Below, piece after piece: positions 19,155-27,651 of a stretch of 57,819 nucleotides of DNA; position 1 is the first letter of the stretch; each line of letters starts with the position of its first letter. Both the position numbers and the translations under genes were made by a program. A model generated the notes under the pieces. The model did no database searches. It saw only the letters and a program-made list of their open reading frames with translations, and was not told where the DNA came from. This stretch comes from Fabrea salina (Eukaryota; Ciliophora; Heterotrichea; Heterotrichida; Fabreidae): contig JALIHJ010000079.1 in NCBI GenBank assembly GCA_022984795.1, positions 1 to 57,819 of the forward strand. The letters run 5' to 3'.

Positions 19155-21845
19155 TTAATTATAAACACTTGCAACTGTGGAATACTGATCACTCAGTGAT
19201 TTAAGGTCTTCAAAGAGGCCAAAAGAAACAGTAATGTCGTCATACTTCTCAATCCAAACAACAAGTTTTTGTACACTCCTGGCCACCCAGTTGTACTCCA
19301 CTTCGCCCAAGTTCAAAGTTTCAAGCCATTCATAAATACAGACCAAATAAAAGCTCAGGCTTTTCATCATAGCGGGACAAAGAGACTGAATGTAGTTAAT
19401 CAAGTGCAAAATAGTTAAGAGGCACTCTTGACGGAACAATTGTTGGTATTTGAGCACAGTTCCGTCAGCCATAAGGGGTTCTACGTTGTTTTCAGCAGCA
19501 AGCACTTCAGCTAGGACTTGGAAGATCCTTATGCTGTAGTTTGCAAGTTCGCTTTTATAGTTCCTCAGAAGTTGGCAAGCAGAAATCCGGGTTTTGAAGT
19601 TAGGCTGGCCTCCAATAGTGTCGAGAAGCACAGGAATCAGCTCACTGGAGACCTGGGAGTTCTTGATAGTGGAGTTGCCAAACATCTTTACAAGGGCTGC
19701 GCAAGCGTCCCAGCCAACTTTGGCGTTTTTATGGGGAAGACCCTTTATGCAGATCTCCAAAAGTTTAGGAAACTGGCTAGCGTAGACTTGGTAATCGAAA
19801 GTCTGGAACAAATTGCCAGCGGCAATTATAGCGTTGGAAACTACCTTTTCTTTGCGGTTCAGGCTGTTTTCCTCGATTATACTGATGATTTCGTCTATAT
19901 ACTCCTGGGCACAGGGGTGTAAGCAGAAGTAACTAACTGCAAGTGACGAGTTGATGGCCACGTTGAGGTTGGTAACTTTGCGGTGGGAATTTACAATAGA
20001 TAGGGCTGTTTTGAAGAACTCGTGCGGAATTACTTGAGCTTTGGCAAGTGCTCCAACTACCTTCAGAACTGCACACCGCAGAGGCGGGTAAGCTGAAGGG
20101 TCGTTTTCGAACTGCTGCAAAAATTGCAGCAAAGTCGAGAGTGACTGGGTTTTTATTCCTGAAAAGTTACTGAAGAGTGACAAAGTGTTCAAGGCCGGCA
20201 CTAACGACTCGGTCTTTACGTGTTTGATGAAAACCAGTACTTTTTCAAGCACCATAGGCATTACAGGGCAGTCTGGCTTAGCTCTTATGTACTCGTCAAT
20301 GACTTCAAAAGCTTTAGCCTGAAGTTTGGGCTCTGAGTACATGATGTACCGCTCAAGTTTGCTTTCGATTGTTTTATGGAAGGTTTCCATAGTGAAGGGG
20401 TAACCTTTGATCATCTTAGACAAAAGGGCTAGTCGGTCATGCACCATTTCGTCGCTTTCTAAGATCCAGGAGACTAGTTTAGGGCTTATGAAGTCTTTGA
20501 GTTCTGGGTTTCCCGACTTAAAAGCCAGCGTCAAGGTACTGAAGACTGCCCCACGTACTTGGTCACCTAAGTTCCACAGCTCCATTACAGCATTGCATAA
20601 TTTTCTGAGCAGTTGCGAGTCGAAGTGATTGTAAGGAGTGTTGTCAATTAGGCTTCCTGCAGCTTTAAGCAGCGCTGCTAAAAACTGAGGGTGGACTTCT
20701 GTCTGAAGCAAGTACGCAAGGCCGTTGTGCAGGTTTTCAATGAGTTTAGGAATTTCCTGTGCAAGTTGAATTTGCCCAAGGCTAGCTTCGGTTTGGGCGC
20801 CCTGCCACTTGCTCAGAGGGGAAAACTCAACGACCACTGCAAGAGTTGTAGCGACTGTATGGCGAGTTTTGAAGGATTTTTCATGGAATAGTAAATGCAG
20901 TAAAGATGGCTCGTCCACGAACTGGTGCTCCAAACTCCCTTTAAACATCAGCTCCCAGCATCCAAAAACTGCTTTTGGGTACTTTTTGAACAGGGACTGT
21001 ATTGACATTAACCCGTAGAACTTGATCTTGCCGTAGTACACATCATCGAATGTGCCAGAGTCGTTGTCAGAGTTATCTGAGCTGATGGGAGAGTTAACGT
21101 TAGAGTCAGATCCTGGGAAGAAAGGCGTTCCAAGGCACACGAGGGAGTAAATGTTGCTTAGAAGGCTTTGAATGGCAATGGGGTCTTCGAGAGTTACGTT
21201 AGGAAGCATGTAGTGGATAGCTCTAAGGAGAGTTGCGCACACCTTCAAGTCTTGAAGGTCTATACAAGAAGGGTCAAGTTCCTCCAGCAACTTGATTAGA
21301 GCTTTGCTTACGTCCACAGCTATTCTAGACGACTTCATAAGCATGTTAGCAGCGCAGTTGAGTGCAAACCTTGCCAAGTTCCTGTCGGCCGAAGGGGCTA
21401 AGAAGGGCAAGATAGCGTTTAAGATGTAGTGGTCGGAGTTGTAACTTGGGAAGTGGAGCGAGTAGCAGAAGGTGCCCAAAGTTCTGAGCAGAATGTGGGG
21501 GTTAGAGCTAGCCCTCATGGCTTTGGTGATTTCGAAGATGACGTTGGTGCCCATGTGGATATAAACTCTGTAGATAAGGTCTTTTAAGACGTGCTGTGAG
21601 TTGATTAACTCGCACAGGTGGGCTATGTCGATTGAGAGGTTCTTACCCATCTTAAAAAATTGCGACAGGCGACTAGCTCTTTCTTCGTCGGGAAAGCGTT
21701 CTGGCAAGATGTAGTCACGGGCCACTCGGGCTAAGGCAGAGATGGTGTTCGGTGCCCATTTGGAGGCTTGGAGTTCTTGGTAGAAGCTTGTTTGCTCAGC
21801 CTTTGACTTCCTCGATATGAAGTGGTAATCTCCTCTCTGATCCAT
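19155..21845 (-). CDS. HEAT-repeat protein, HEATR6-like
   Basis: 896 residues from the ATG at 21843-21845, which follows ATTAATAATTTA; reading further upstream would need a GTG start. The protein is all helical with HEAT-type repeats throughout. The N-terminal third matches the feel of the DUF4042 region of HEATR6 (FYGLMSIQSLFKKYPKAVFG). The C-terminal part has the HEATR6-like pair KVGWDACAALVKMFGN and NFKTRISACQLLRN. An acidic/serine insert sits at about 260-285. HEATR6 is a scaffold of poorly known function in animals. It is flanked by a convergent gene 19 bp away and an unusually long 359-bp upstream gap. Confidence 0.8.
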   Translation of the reverse strand: MDQRGDYHFISRKSKAEQTSFYQELQASKWAPNTISALARVARDYILPERFPDEERASRLSQFFKMGKNLSIDIAHLCELINSQHVLKDLIYRVYIHMGTNVIFEITKAMRASSNPHILLRTLGTFCYSLHFPSYNSDHYILNAILPFLAPSADRNLARFALNCAANMLMKSSRIAVDVSKALIKLLEELDPSCIDLQDLKVCATLLRAIHYMLPNVTLEDPIAIQSLLSNIYSLVCLGTPFFPGSDSNVNSPISSDNSDNDSGTFDDVYYGKIKFYGLMSIQSLFKKYPKAVFGCWELMFKGSLEHQFVDEPSLLHLLFHEKSFKTRHTVATTLAVVVEFSPLSKWQGAQTEASLGQIQLAQEIPKLIENLHNGLAYLLQTEVHPQFLAALLKAAGSLIDNTPYNHFDSQLLRKLCNAVMELWNLGDQVRGAVFSTLTLAFKSGNPELKDFISPKLVSWILESDEMVHDRLALLSKMIKGYPFTMETFHKTIESKLERYIMYSEPKLQAKAFEVIDEYIRAKPDCPVMPMVLEKVLVFIKHVKTESLVPALNTLSLFSNFSGIKTQSLSTLLQFLQQFENDPSAYPPLRCAVLKVVGALAKAQVIPHEFFKTALSIVNSHRKVTNLNVAINSSLAVSYFCLHPCAQEYIDEIISIIEENSLNRKEKVVSNAIIAAGNLFQTFDYQVYASQFPKLLEICIKGLPHKNAKVGWDACAALVKMFGNSTIKNSQVSSELIPVLLDTIGGQPNFKTRISACQLLRNYKSELANYSIRIFQVLAEVLAAENNVEPLMADGTVLKYQQLFRQECLLTILHLINYIQSLCPAMMKSLSFYLVCIYEWLETLNLGEVEYNWVARSVQKLVVWIEKYDDITVSFGLFEDLKSLSDQYSTVASVYN

Positions 21846-22204
21846 TAAATTATTAATATGGACAGCCACTGAAACAAGTATGTTAATTTAGGTGTTTATT
21901 AATCAACCAAAAGCAGAAGACTTAATTCAACCAGCAACACTTGTGGCGGGCATTGATTTAAAGTAACTTTTGCGTGTAATTTATGCAAAAGTTACTTACA
22001 GCTATGTAGCTTTGGTTTGAAGGAACTTTTTTGGCGGGGAACCTGTGCTGCCCGGTTTCCTGGCGAGCACCAGAAAAATATGGTATGATGTCGGTAGATT
22101 AGTAATTCGCTCCAACCTTGAGGTTTTGGTTTCTAGAAATGCTTATCTTACTATAAAGAAATAAACTCCTAGATTTTATAATTAAAGAATTGATAATAGT
22201 CAAT
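21846..22204. other. 359-bp gap with a 13-bp perfect hairpin and GC-rich patch: candidate noncoding RNA
   Basis: Much longer than other same-strand gaps, which are 5-23 bp. At 21961-21997 a perfect inverted repeat, AAGTAACTTTTGC / GCAAAAGTTACTT, encloses an 11-nt loop. At about 22033-22076 a GC-rich patch stands out from A/T-rich flanks and can pair with itself (GGGAACC with GGTTTCC; GTGCT with AGCAC). No ORF of note is present. I see no recognisable tRNA, 5S, U1, U2, U4, U5, U6 or SRP consensus. Strand and boundaries are unknown. Confidence 0.4.
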
Positions 22205-23722
22205 CTAAAGGAATAAACATTCCGAAACGACTCTAAGGATTGTTTCTTGTTTTACAGTTGTGGATTCCTTTTCTAGGAATTCCTGGATTTTTTCGTCGGT
22301 AAAGTTACTTTCTAGGGCTCTAGAAACTGCTTTACAGAAGTTCCAGGCGCTTTCGTAAGGGTAATGCCTTTTTCTGAGTATTTTTTGGAGCGCCCCTACT
22401 AGTTCTGTGAGGGCTGTGGAGCTGCAAGTTAACTTTGAATATGGTTCACTTAAATAGTGGAAAGCCAGGTTTAAAATGCTCTGGACTTTAATGGGATCTA
22501 AACTTCTAGAGTCAGGAACTTTGGGCTCTGTTGAAGAGGAGCACTCTAAAGACTCCTGAGGAGAGTCCTGGGAAACACTAGGAAGCACAGGTGTAGGAAC
22601 ATGCTTGTGTAACTTAATTTCTGACTCTTCGTGGTTAAGTTCTTTTATTTCTAAAGTTGCGTTTTGGTACTGTTTTAAGCTTTTCCTTTGCTTAGGAACT
22701 CCAAAGTGGAAAAAAGTTTGGGGAGTCTGCTTGGTAAACTTAAAATTAACTTTTTCAGAAGCAACTTCGTCTTTAAACAGCTTGAAAGAACTCCACTCTT
22801 CAGTATTAGCTTGAAAAATTGCGCAGTAGGGGTAACTAGTGAATAAAATAGTTCCTGGAAACCTCAATGGCGGGTAGTTGTGCACTAGTTCGCACTTAGG
22901 CGAGTTGAGTGTTTTGTAGCGAATAGTTTCGCCGAAAGTCAGCAGGACTGTTAGATAAGACTGAGTTCCGGTTTTAGGGTCGAAGCCGCCAGTGATAACT
23001 GCTTTGGAGTCACTAGTTCCACAACTAGGTTTTATGATCCGGAAAGGAATTTTGACTTCAGCTACTTTGAGACTAGGGCACTTTTCAGAGAAGTCAACAA
23101 AAAACACAGAGTCTATTGGCTTTAAGTTCTTAGAAGAGTTCACGTACATTCCTCCTACTATGTAAACAATACTGCCTCTCATGAAGGCCCCTGCATACAG
23201 AATCTGGGAAACCTTAGGACCTGGGTGTTTGGTGTCCGGACTTCTAAGGTACTCTTTGGGCTTCAAAAAACCCTCAGCTTCTTTAAGGATTTCCCAAAAG
23301 TCGTTCTGAAGGTGGTACCTCATAATAGGGCAGCCCTGTTCGAACTTTTTGCCAGTGATTCCTCCAACATAGTAAACCCATTCTTTGTACTGGAACAAGT
23401 ACCCTTCTCTAGACTTGATTGGAAGCGGACTGAGACTCCAACTCTGGACAGAAAAAGGGTCTATTTTAGAGACTTTGTCGGCAAAAGAGAAATGACTGTT
23501 AGACCCGCCTGCCACTATGAACAGCTTGTCTGAAAGCACGCCTACAGCTGAGTTGGGCAAAATATTAGGGTTTTCAACAAGGTGCTTGCGCAGTTTCTGA
23601 GGCGACTTGGCTTTAAAGTGGAGCAAGCACCTTTTCTGGGTGTGTAAGTAATAAAAGTCGGGAATGGAAAAAGGGTGCTTTGAACTGACAGGTGTTGTGG
23701 TTTTTTTGGTGCAATTGCCCAT
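22205..23722 (-). CDS. Kelch-repeat protein with predicted N-myristoyl start
   Basis: 505 residues. It begins MGNCTKK: Gly2 for myristoylation and Cys4 for palmitoylation, so membrane attachment is likely. Residues about 55-310 hold kelch-type beta-propeller repeats with the usual double glycine: FIVAGGSNSHFS, VYYVGGITGK, VYIVGGMYVN, KAVITGGFDPKTG. A low-complexity serine/proline linker (about 355-410) precedes a C-terminal helical region of unknown type. Kelch propellers are mostly protein-binding scaffolds, and ciliates have many. It stops in TAG. The start is 23 bp downstream of the preceding same-strand stop, after CAGTAACAATAA. Confidence 0.85.
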   Translation of the reverse strand: MGNCTKKTTTPVSSKHPFSIPDFYYLHTQKRCLLHFKAKSPQKLRKHLVENPNILPNSAVGVLSDKLFIVAGGSNSHFSFADKVSKIDPFSVQSWSLSPLPIKSREGYLFQYKEWVYYVGGITGKKFEQGCPIMRYHLQNDFWEILKEAEGFLKPKEYLRSPDTKHPGPKVSQILYAGAFMRGSIVYIVGGMYVNSSKNLKPIDSVFFVDFSEKCPSLKVAEVKIPFRIIKPSCGTSDSKAVITGGFDPKTGTQSYLTVLLTFGETIRYKTLNSPKCELVHNYPPLRFPGTILFTSYPYCAIFQANTEEWSSFKLFKDEVASEKVNFKFTKQTPQTFFHFGVPKQRKSLKQYQNATLEIKELNHEESEIKLHKHVPTPVLPSVSQDSPQESLECSSSTEPKVPDSRSLDPIKVQSILNLAFHYLSEPYSKLTCSSTALTELVGALQKILRKRHYPYESAWNFCKAVSRALESNFTDEKIQEFLEKESTTVKQETILRVVSECLFL

Positions 23723-23745
23723 TTATTGTTACTGATAAACATTCT

Positions 23746-24153
23746 TTAGGTTAAAATTTTTTCTCTATTGGAATTGGTTGTTTCTTTGATTTCTTGTAGA
23801 GGAGAAGATTCTAAGTTGTTTCTGTATTTTTGCATAATAGACTTTAGTTGCTCTGCAGAAATGGGTTCAAGTTTTTTTCCAGCAATCTTGTTTCTGGACA
23901 AGTTGGAACTTTCAAGGTCTTTTTTGGCTTCTAAGTATGTTTTGGAGCGAGCTGTGAAAGGCATGCTCTTTCCGCGTTTAGGTTTGTCTTTAGACATCAA
24001 GCCTTGCTGCTTCAGTATTTTGCGTCGGCGCTTAGATGAAAAGTAGTGTTCTAAGCTTTTATCTCGAAGACTGTTGTACTGAGGGAGTTTGCTGTCTGGA
24101 GTGCCACAGTCGAGTACAAAAGATTTTTCTTTACTGCGGTTTTTCGAGTTCAT
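23746..24153 (-). CDS. Unknown basic 135-residue protein
   Basis: Start chosen at the ATG at 24151-24153 (MNSKNRSKEKSF); a longer frame would run into the divergent prefoldin gene and begin with a non-ATG codon. It is highly charged, with a basic cluster SSKRRRKILKQQG near residues 40-55 and KPKRGKSMPF further on, and a helical segment (AEQLKSIMQKYRNNL). No membrane segment or known domain. The basic patches could be nuclear-localisation or nucleic-acid/tubulin contacts; that is a guess. Its start codon is only 10 bp from that of prefoldin subunit 4 on the other strand. Confidence 0.75.
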   Translation of the reverse strand: MNSKNRSKEKSFVLDCGTPDSKLPQYNSLRDKSLEHYFSSKRRRKILKQQGLMSKDKPKRGKSMPFTARSKTYLEAKKDLESSNLSRNKIAGKKLEPISAEQLKSIMQKYRNNLESSPLQEIKETTNSNREKILT

Positions 24154-24163
24154 TAAGCTATAA
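24154..24163. promoter_or_regulatory. 10-bp divergent start-to-start gap
   Basis: The whole space between two divergent start codons is TAAGCTATAA. It reads as a TATA-like motif next to the ATG on the plus strand (CTATAAATG) and as TTATAGCTTAATG on the minus strand. Promoter elements for both genes must overlap this gap and the opposing coding sequences. Confidence 0.6.
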
Positions 24164-24532
24164 ATGGCGAGAGTGAACACAGACGTCGTTTGGGAAGACC
24201 AGCAGAAAATCAACAGATTTAGTTACTTGAATATGAGTTCCCAAGAACTAGAAAGAGAAGTTAAGGCTAAAGAAGACAAGATGAATTCTTATCAAGACGC
24301 TTTGGACGAACTCGAAATATCTATGGAGCCCTCTGTAAGACTCATGATCGGCGAAAGCATGGTGGAGCTTTCTGAAGAAGACGCCCTTCAAAGGGTCGAA
24401 GCACTCAAAGAACAACTCCAAAGAGAGATAGACGAAGAAAAGTCACAAGTCGCTGAGATGAAGTCAGAAATGGACTCTTTGAAGAGTTACTTGTATGCCA
24501 GGTTTGGAACTAACATTAATTTGGATGAATAG
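24164..24532 (+). CDS. PFDN4: Prefoldin subunit 4
   Basis: 122 residues, normal for the family. It opens with the signature VVWEDQQKINRFSYL (compare VTVEDQQKINKFA in animals). Two coiled-coil helices flank a beta-hairpin region with IGESMV, and the end is LYARFGTNINLDE (compare LYAKFGSNINLE). Prefoldin is the cytosolic hexameric co-chaperone that passes unfolded actin and tubulin to the CCT chaperonin; subunit 4 is a beta-type subunit. It is 11 bp upstream of the nucleotidase gene on the same strand, and divergent by 10 bp from the basic-protein gene. Confidence 0.95.
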   Translation: MARVNTDVVWEDQQKINRFSYLNMSSQELEREVKAKEDKMNSYQDALDELEISMEPSVRLMIGESMVELSEEDALQRVEALKEQLQREIDEEKSQVAEMKSEMDSLKSYLYARFGTNINLDE

Positions 24533-24543
24533 TTCTTAATAAA

Positions 24544-25500
24544 ATGGGAGAAGAACAACACAGACCCAGAAGGCACTCTTCGTTCACGAGGAGTTTGATA
24601 GCTCCACTTAACAGTGAAGAAGAAATACTGATTCCTAACCCTGAACAGTTCCAAGCTAAACTAGAAGCCCTAGCTTTAGCTGGCACTGAAAACATTGAGT
24701 TAGTCTCGGATTTCGACTTCACTCTGTCACGTTACAGAGTTGACGGAGTAAGAGGGGCCTCTACTTACCAGATTTTACAAAACGGAGTTTTGGACGAAGA
24801 GAAAAGGAAGATAGTAACTGACCTGTACCACTACTACCACCCAATAGAAGTAGACTCTGAAATTTCTCTGGAAGAAAAAACTAAGCTACTTAACGACTGG
24901 TGGTTGAAAGGCAACGAAATCATTATTTCGGCAGAAGTCTACAAAGACATGATGCCTGACTTGCTAAGTCACTCTCCGCTGTACTTGCGGAACGCTATCG
25001 ACAGAGTGGTTTGGCTCTGCCAGAAACACAGTATTCCTTTTACAGTGGTTTCAGCAGGAGTTGGTGACATAATCGACACTGCTTTGAAAGGCTTCTCCCA
25101 CTACGAAGGTTTAAGGATGTTTTCTAACTTTATGCTTTGGGACGACGAAGGCAAACTGCATGCTTTCAGCGAGCCTCCTCTGAGAACCACGAACAAAAAC
25201 ATTATACTGGCTGAAAACACTCCTAAGTCCCACATAATTCTGTTGGGAGACATCCCTGCAGACACAAAGATGATTGAACACGCCAATCACCAAGCTGACT
25301 TGAAAATAGGCTTTTTGAACAACTTAGAGATTTACGACTTAGAAGACTACAAAAAGCACTATGACATGCTTATACTGCACGACGGAAACTTAGTTGCTGT
25401 AGAAGCTATTTTAAGTGCTATTTGTAAAGAAGAGTACAACTTTGACCACTTTCCTAGCTTAGAGCCTCTTAAAGAACACCTAAGTAAGTACTTTTCTTAA
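24544..25500 (+). CDS. Cytosolic pyrimidine 5'-nucleotidase III-like (UMPH-1 family)
   Basis: 318 residues. HAD-superfamily hydrolase: motif I SDFDFTLSRY at 55-64, with nucleophile Asp56 and Asp58. Motif II is in TVVSAGVGDII. Motif IV is around HIILLGDIPADTKM. The EGLRMFSNFM stretch and overall length fit NT5C3 (UMPH-1), which dephosphorylates pyrimidine monophosphates such as UMP and CMP in the cytosol. The N-terminal 35 residues are an arginine/serine extension without a clear presequence. Flanking same-strand gaps are 11 bp and 5 bp; the start lies in TTAATAAAATGG. Confidence 0.92.
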   Translation: MGEEQHRPRRHSSFTRSLIAPLNSEEEILIPNPEQFQAKLEALALAGTENIELVSDFDFTLSRYRVDGVRGASTYQILQNGVLDEEKRKIVTDLYHYYHPIEVDSEISLEEKTKLLNDWWLKGNEIIISAEVYKDMMPDLLSHSPLYLRNAIDRVVWLCQKHSIPFTVVSAGVGDIIDTALKGFSHYEGLRMFSNFMLWDDEGKLHAFSEPPLRTTNKNIILAENTPKSHIILLGDIPADTKMIEHANHQADLKIGFLNNLEIYDLEDYKKHYDMLILHDGNLVAVEAILSAICKEEYNFDHFPSLEPLKEHLSKYFS

Positions 25501-25505
25501 TAAAT

Positions 25506-26822
25506 ATGTTAAGGTCACTGCGCAGGTTGTTTTCTCACAAAGAAGAGGTCAGCAATGTACTGTCCAAGCTCCAACTAAAAGACTCTTTAAACAAACTAGA
25601 AGTAGAAGACGGTCTTGTTTCAATCCAACTCAAACTTAACGAAGACTACCGAAGAAACCGAGCAGCAATAATGAACAACGTAAAAGCACTTTCTTGGGTT
25701 AAAGAATGCAAGGTCTCAGTGGCTCCCGCAGAAAAGCAAACTAAACCTCAAGGCCACTTGTCCAAAATTAAAAACATCATTGCCGTGGCTAGTTGCAAAG
25801 GAGGTGTGGGGAAGTCCACTATAGCTGTTAACTTAGGCTTTGGAATTTCTAAGTTAGGGTACTCTGTTGGAATCTTTGACGCAGACATTTACGGACCCAG
25901 TTTACCCACTTTACTTAAAACTGAACAAACTTACTTAGAGAGTCCCCAAGAAGACCCTAAGTCAATCATTCCAATAGAGTACCAAGGAGTGAAGTGCATG
26001 TCTTACGGGTGGGCCAGTCAAAACACAAAAGCTATTTTTAGAGGACCTATTGTTTCTAGTCTCACACAACAGTTGCTGCTAAACACTATGTGGGGGGAAC
26101 TCGACTACTTGATTCTAGACACCCCTCCTGGCACAGGTGACATACAACTGACTCTTTGCCAAGAACTGCCTATTTCCTCTGCTGTAATCGTTACTACGCC
26201 TCAAAAGCTTAGTTTTGTGGACGTAGTAAAAGGCATTGAAATGTTTGACCAGCTAAAAGTTCCTACAGTAGCTGTGGTGGAAAACATGGGTTACTTCGAG
26301 TGCTCCAACTGCAGCGAAAAACACAAACCTTTTGGAATAGGCTACTTAGACATGCTTAAAAAGCAGTTTGGAATAAAGCACTCTTATGAGCTCCCAATAA
26401 ATCCAGACTTAGCTAAGTACAGTGACTTGGGAGCTCCAGTTGTACTAGTGCACCCTGAAAACTCCCAGTTAGTTCAGAAGTTCTCTAAGCTCTCTGAAGC
26501 AGTTGTCCAGGAAACCCAAGCTGCCAAAAGCAAAAAACACCCTGAAGTCTCCTACGCTCCTAAAGAAGCCAAAGTAGTAATTGAAACCGAAGAAAAAACC
26601 CTCAGCATCTCGCCTTACGACTTAAGAGTCAGTTGTCAGTGCGCAGCTTGTGTGGAAGAGTTCTCCGGAAAAAAGATTCTAAATGAAAAGGAGGTTCCTG
26701 GAGATGTTTATCCTTTAAGAATTGAACCCAAAGGCAACTATGCCGTTGCAATAGTCTGGTCTGATGGGCACAGGTCTTCCATTTACCCTTACCAACAGAT
26801 TTTAAATTTAGTTAAGAATTAA
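25506..26822 (+). CDS. HCF101-like Fe-S cluster carrier ATPase (Mrp/NBP35 family), probably mitochondrial
   Basis: 438 residues. Domain order is MIP18/DUF59 (about 15-75), Mrp-type P-loop ATPase (about 88-345) and DUF971 (about 370-430). The deviant Walker motif is CKGGVGKST (97-105), followed by DADIYGPSLP and LDTPPGTGD. A C-x2-C pair (CSNC) near 263 is where Mrp/NBP35 dimers hold a 4Fe-4S cluster. DUF971 contributes PYDLRVSCQCAAC and WSDGHRSSIYP. DUF59-ATPase-DUF971 is the HCF101 architecture, first known from plastids. The arginine-rich start MLRSLRRLFSH looks like a mitochondrial presequence, sensible for a ciliate without plastids. Role: transfer of Fe-S clusters to apoproteins. It starts 5 bp after the nucleotidase stop. 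Confidence 0.93.
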   Translation: MLRSLRRLFSHKEEVSNVLSKLQLKDSLNKLEVEDGLVSIQLKLNEDYRRNRAAIMNNVKALSWVKECKVSVAPAEKQTKPQGHLSKIKNIIAVASCKGGVGKSTIAVNLGFGISKLGYSVGIFDADIYGPSLPTLLKTEQTYLESPQEDPKSIIPIEYQGVKCMSYGWASQNTKAIFRGPIVSSLTQQLLLNTMWGELDYLILDTPPGTGDIQLTLCQELPISSAVIVTTPQKLSFVDVVKGIEMFDQLKVPTVAVVENMGYFECSNCSEKHKPFGIGYLDMLKKQFGIKHSYELPINPDLAKYSDLGAPVVLVHPENSQLVQKFSKLSEAVVQETQAAKSKKHPEVSYAPKEAKVVIETEEKTLSISPYDLRVSCQCAACVEEFSGKKILNEKEVPGDVYPLRIEPKGNYAVAIVWSDGHRSSIYPYQQILNLVKN

Positions 26823-26928
26823 TGATAATATCTATTATTTCTTGACTCTTCTATTTGGGGGGGTCGCTCGTTTAGTTGGCAAAAACAAAGATTTATGCTT
26901 CAGTAAACTCTAAATGTAAGATTAGTTA

Positions 26929-27486
26929 TTAAAAAGCCCAAATTTTTGGGCAATCTGTGTGGTCAGTGTGCATCATCATGTCTCTGGGAATTCCAGTACG
27001 AGCTTCAAGTTTCTGGATGAGAATATCAGGGTCTACAGAGTCAATTTCCCTTTCAAGAACCCAAGCGTAGTGCCAGTGGAACAAACCCATGCTACTGCAA
27101 GTGTACATCACAGCATACTTGTCGTAGTCAGTTTCTAAGATTTGGTACTGACTTTTAGGCCAATAGTTCGAAAAAGACACGTGGCAGGTTGCTTCGCCCT
27201 TGTCGCAGTACCCATTGCCGTGGATTGAGTGCCATTCACCGTCCCTCACTTCGATGATTCCCATTTCAAAGACGTTGTCTTGTTTGCGGGTGAACTGGAA
27301 CTGGTCACACTTGCCTTCTTGAGCATATACAGATTTAGGCCTGGCAGCTTCGTACCAGAGTCCCATGAACTTGTCGAAGTTAAAAGAAGTCTCCACTAAA
27401 GGAGCAGGACAAGTTCCCCAAGAAAAGATTGCAAAAGAACCTTGACTCAAGCAGCCTAGGAGTATACACAAATGTATCAGCTTCAT
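26929..27486 (-). CDS. Secreted lipocalin (apolipoprotein D / bacterial Blc type)
   Basis: 185 residues. A signal peptide (about 1-19, MKLIHLCILLGCLSQGSFA) is followed by a lipocalin barrel. The first conserved region is FDKFMGLWYEAARP (GxW at 42-44); later strands include QYQILETDYDKYAVMY and WVLERE. Six or more cysteines suggest disulfides in a secreted or lumenal protein. Lipocalins carry small hydrophobic ligands; the ligand here is unknown. The start faces the NDR kinase gene across 165 bp. Confidence 0.9.
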   Translation of the reverse strand: MKLIHLCILLGCLSQGSFAIFSWGTCPAPLVETSFNFDKFMGLWYEAARPKSVYAQEGKCDQFQFTRKQDNVFEMGIIEVRDGEWHSIHGNGYCDKGEATCHVSFSNYWPKSQYQILETDYDKYAVMYTCSSMGLFHWHYAWVLEREIDSVDPDILIQKLEARTGIPRDMMMHTDHTDCPKIWAF

Positions 27487-27651
27487 TTATATGCAGCGGT
27501 GCTTTCTTTCATTCGGGTTTGTAAGTGTAGGAGTAATTATGGAAAGCAATCTTCCTCTTTCTTATTATCACTATAATGCCTCAAAGTACTTTTAAACTCT
27601 TTCAACAAACTAAAGTTCAAATGCACAAGAATTTAAATCCTATAAATTTAA
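27487..27651. promoter_or_regulatory. 165-bp divergent promoter region
   Basis: Noncoding, between the lipocalin (minus) and NDR kinase (plus) starts. On the plus side it ends CCTATAAATTTAA directly before the ATG, a TATA-like box about 5 nt from the start codon. No RNA gene is evident. Confidence 0.5.

Noticed and set aside
21900-22200. tRNA, 5S rRNA or spliceosomal snRNA in the 359-bp gap
   Set aside because: I could not find a TpsiC-type box, anticodon arm geometry or any snRNA consensus on either strand.
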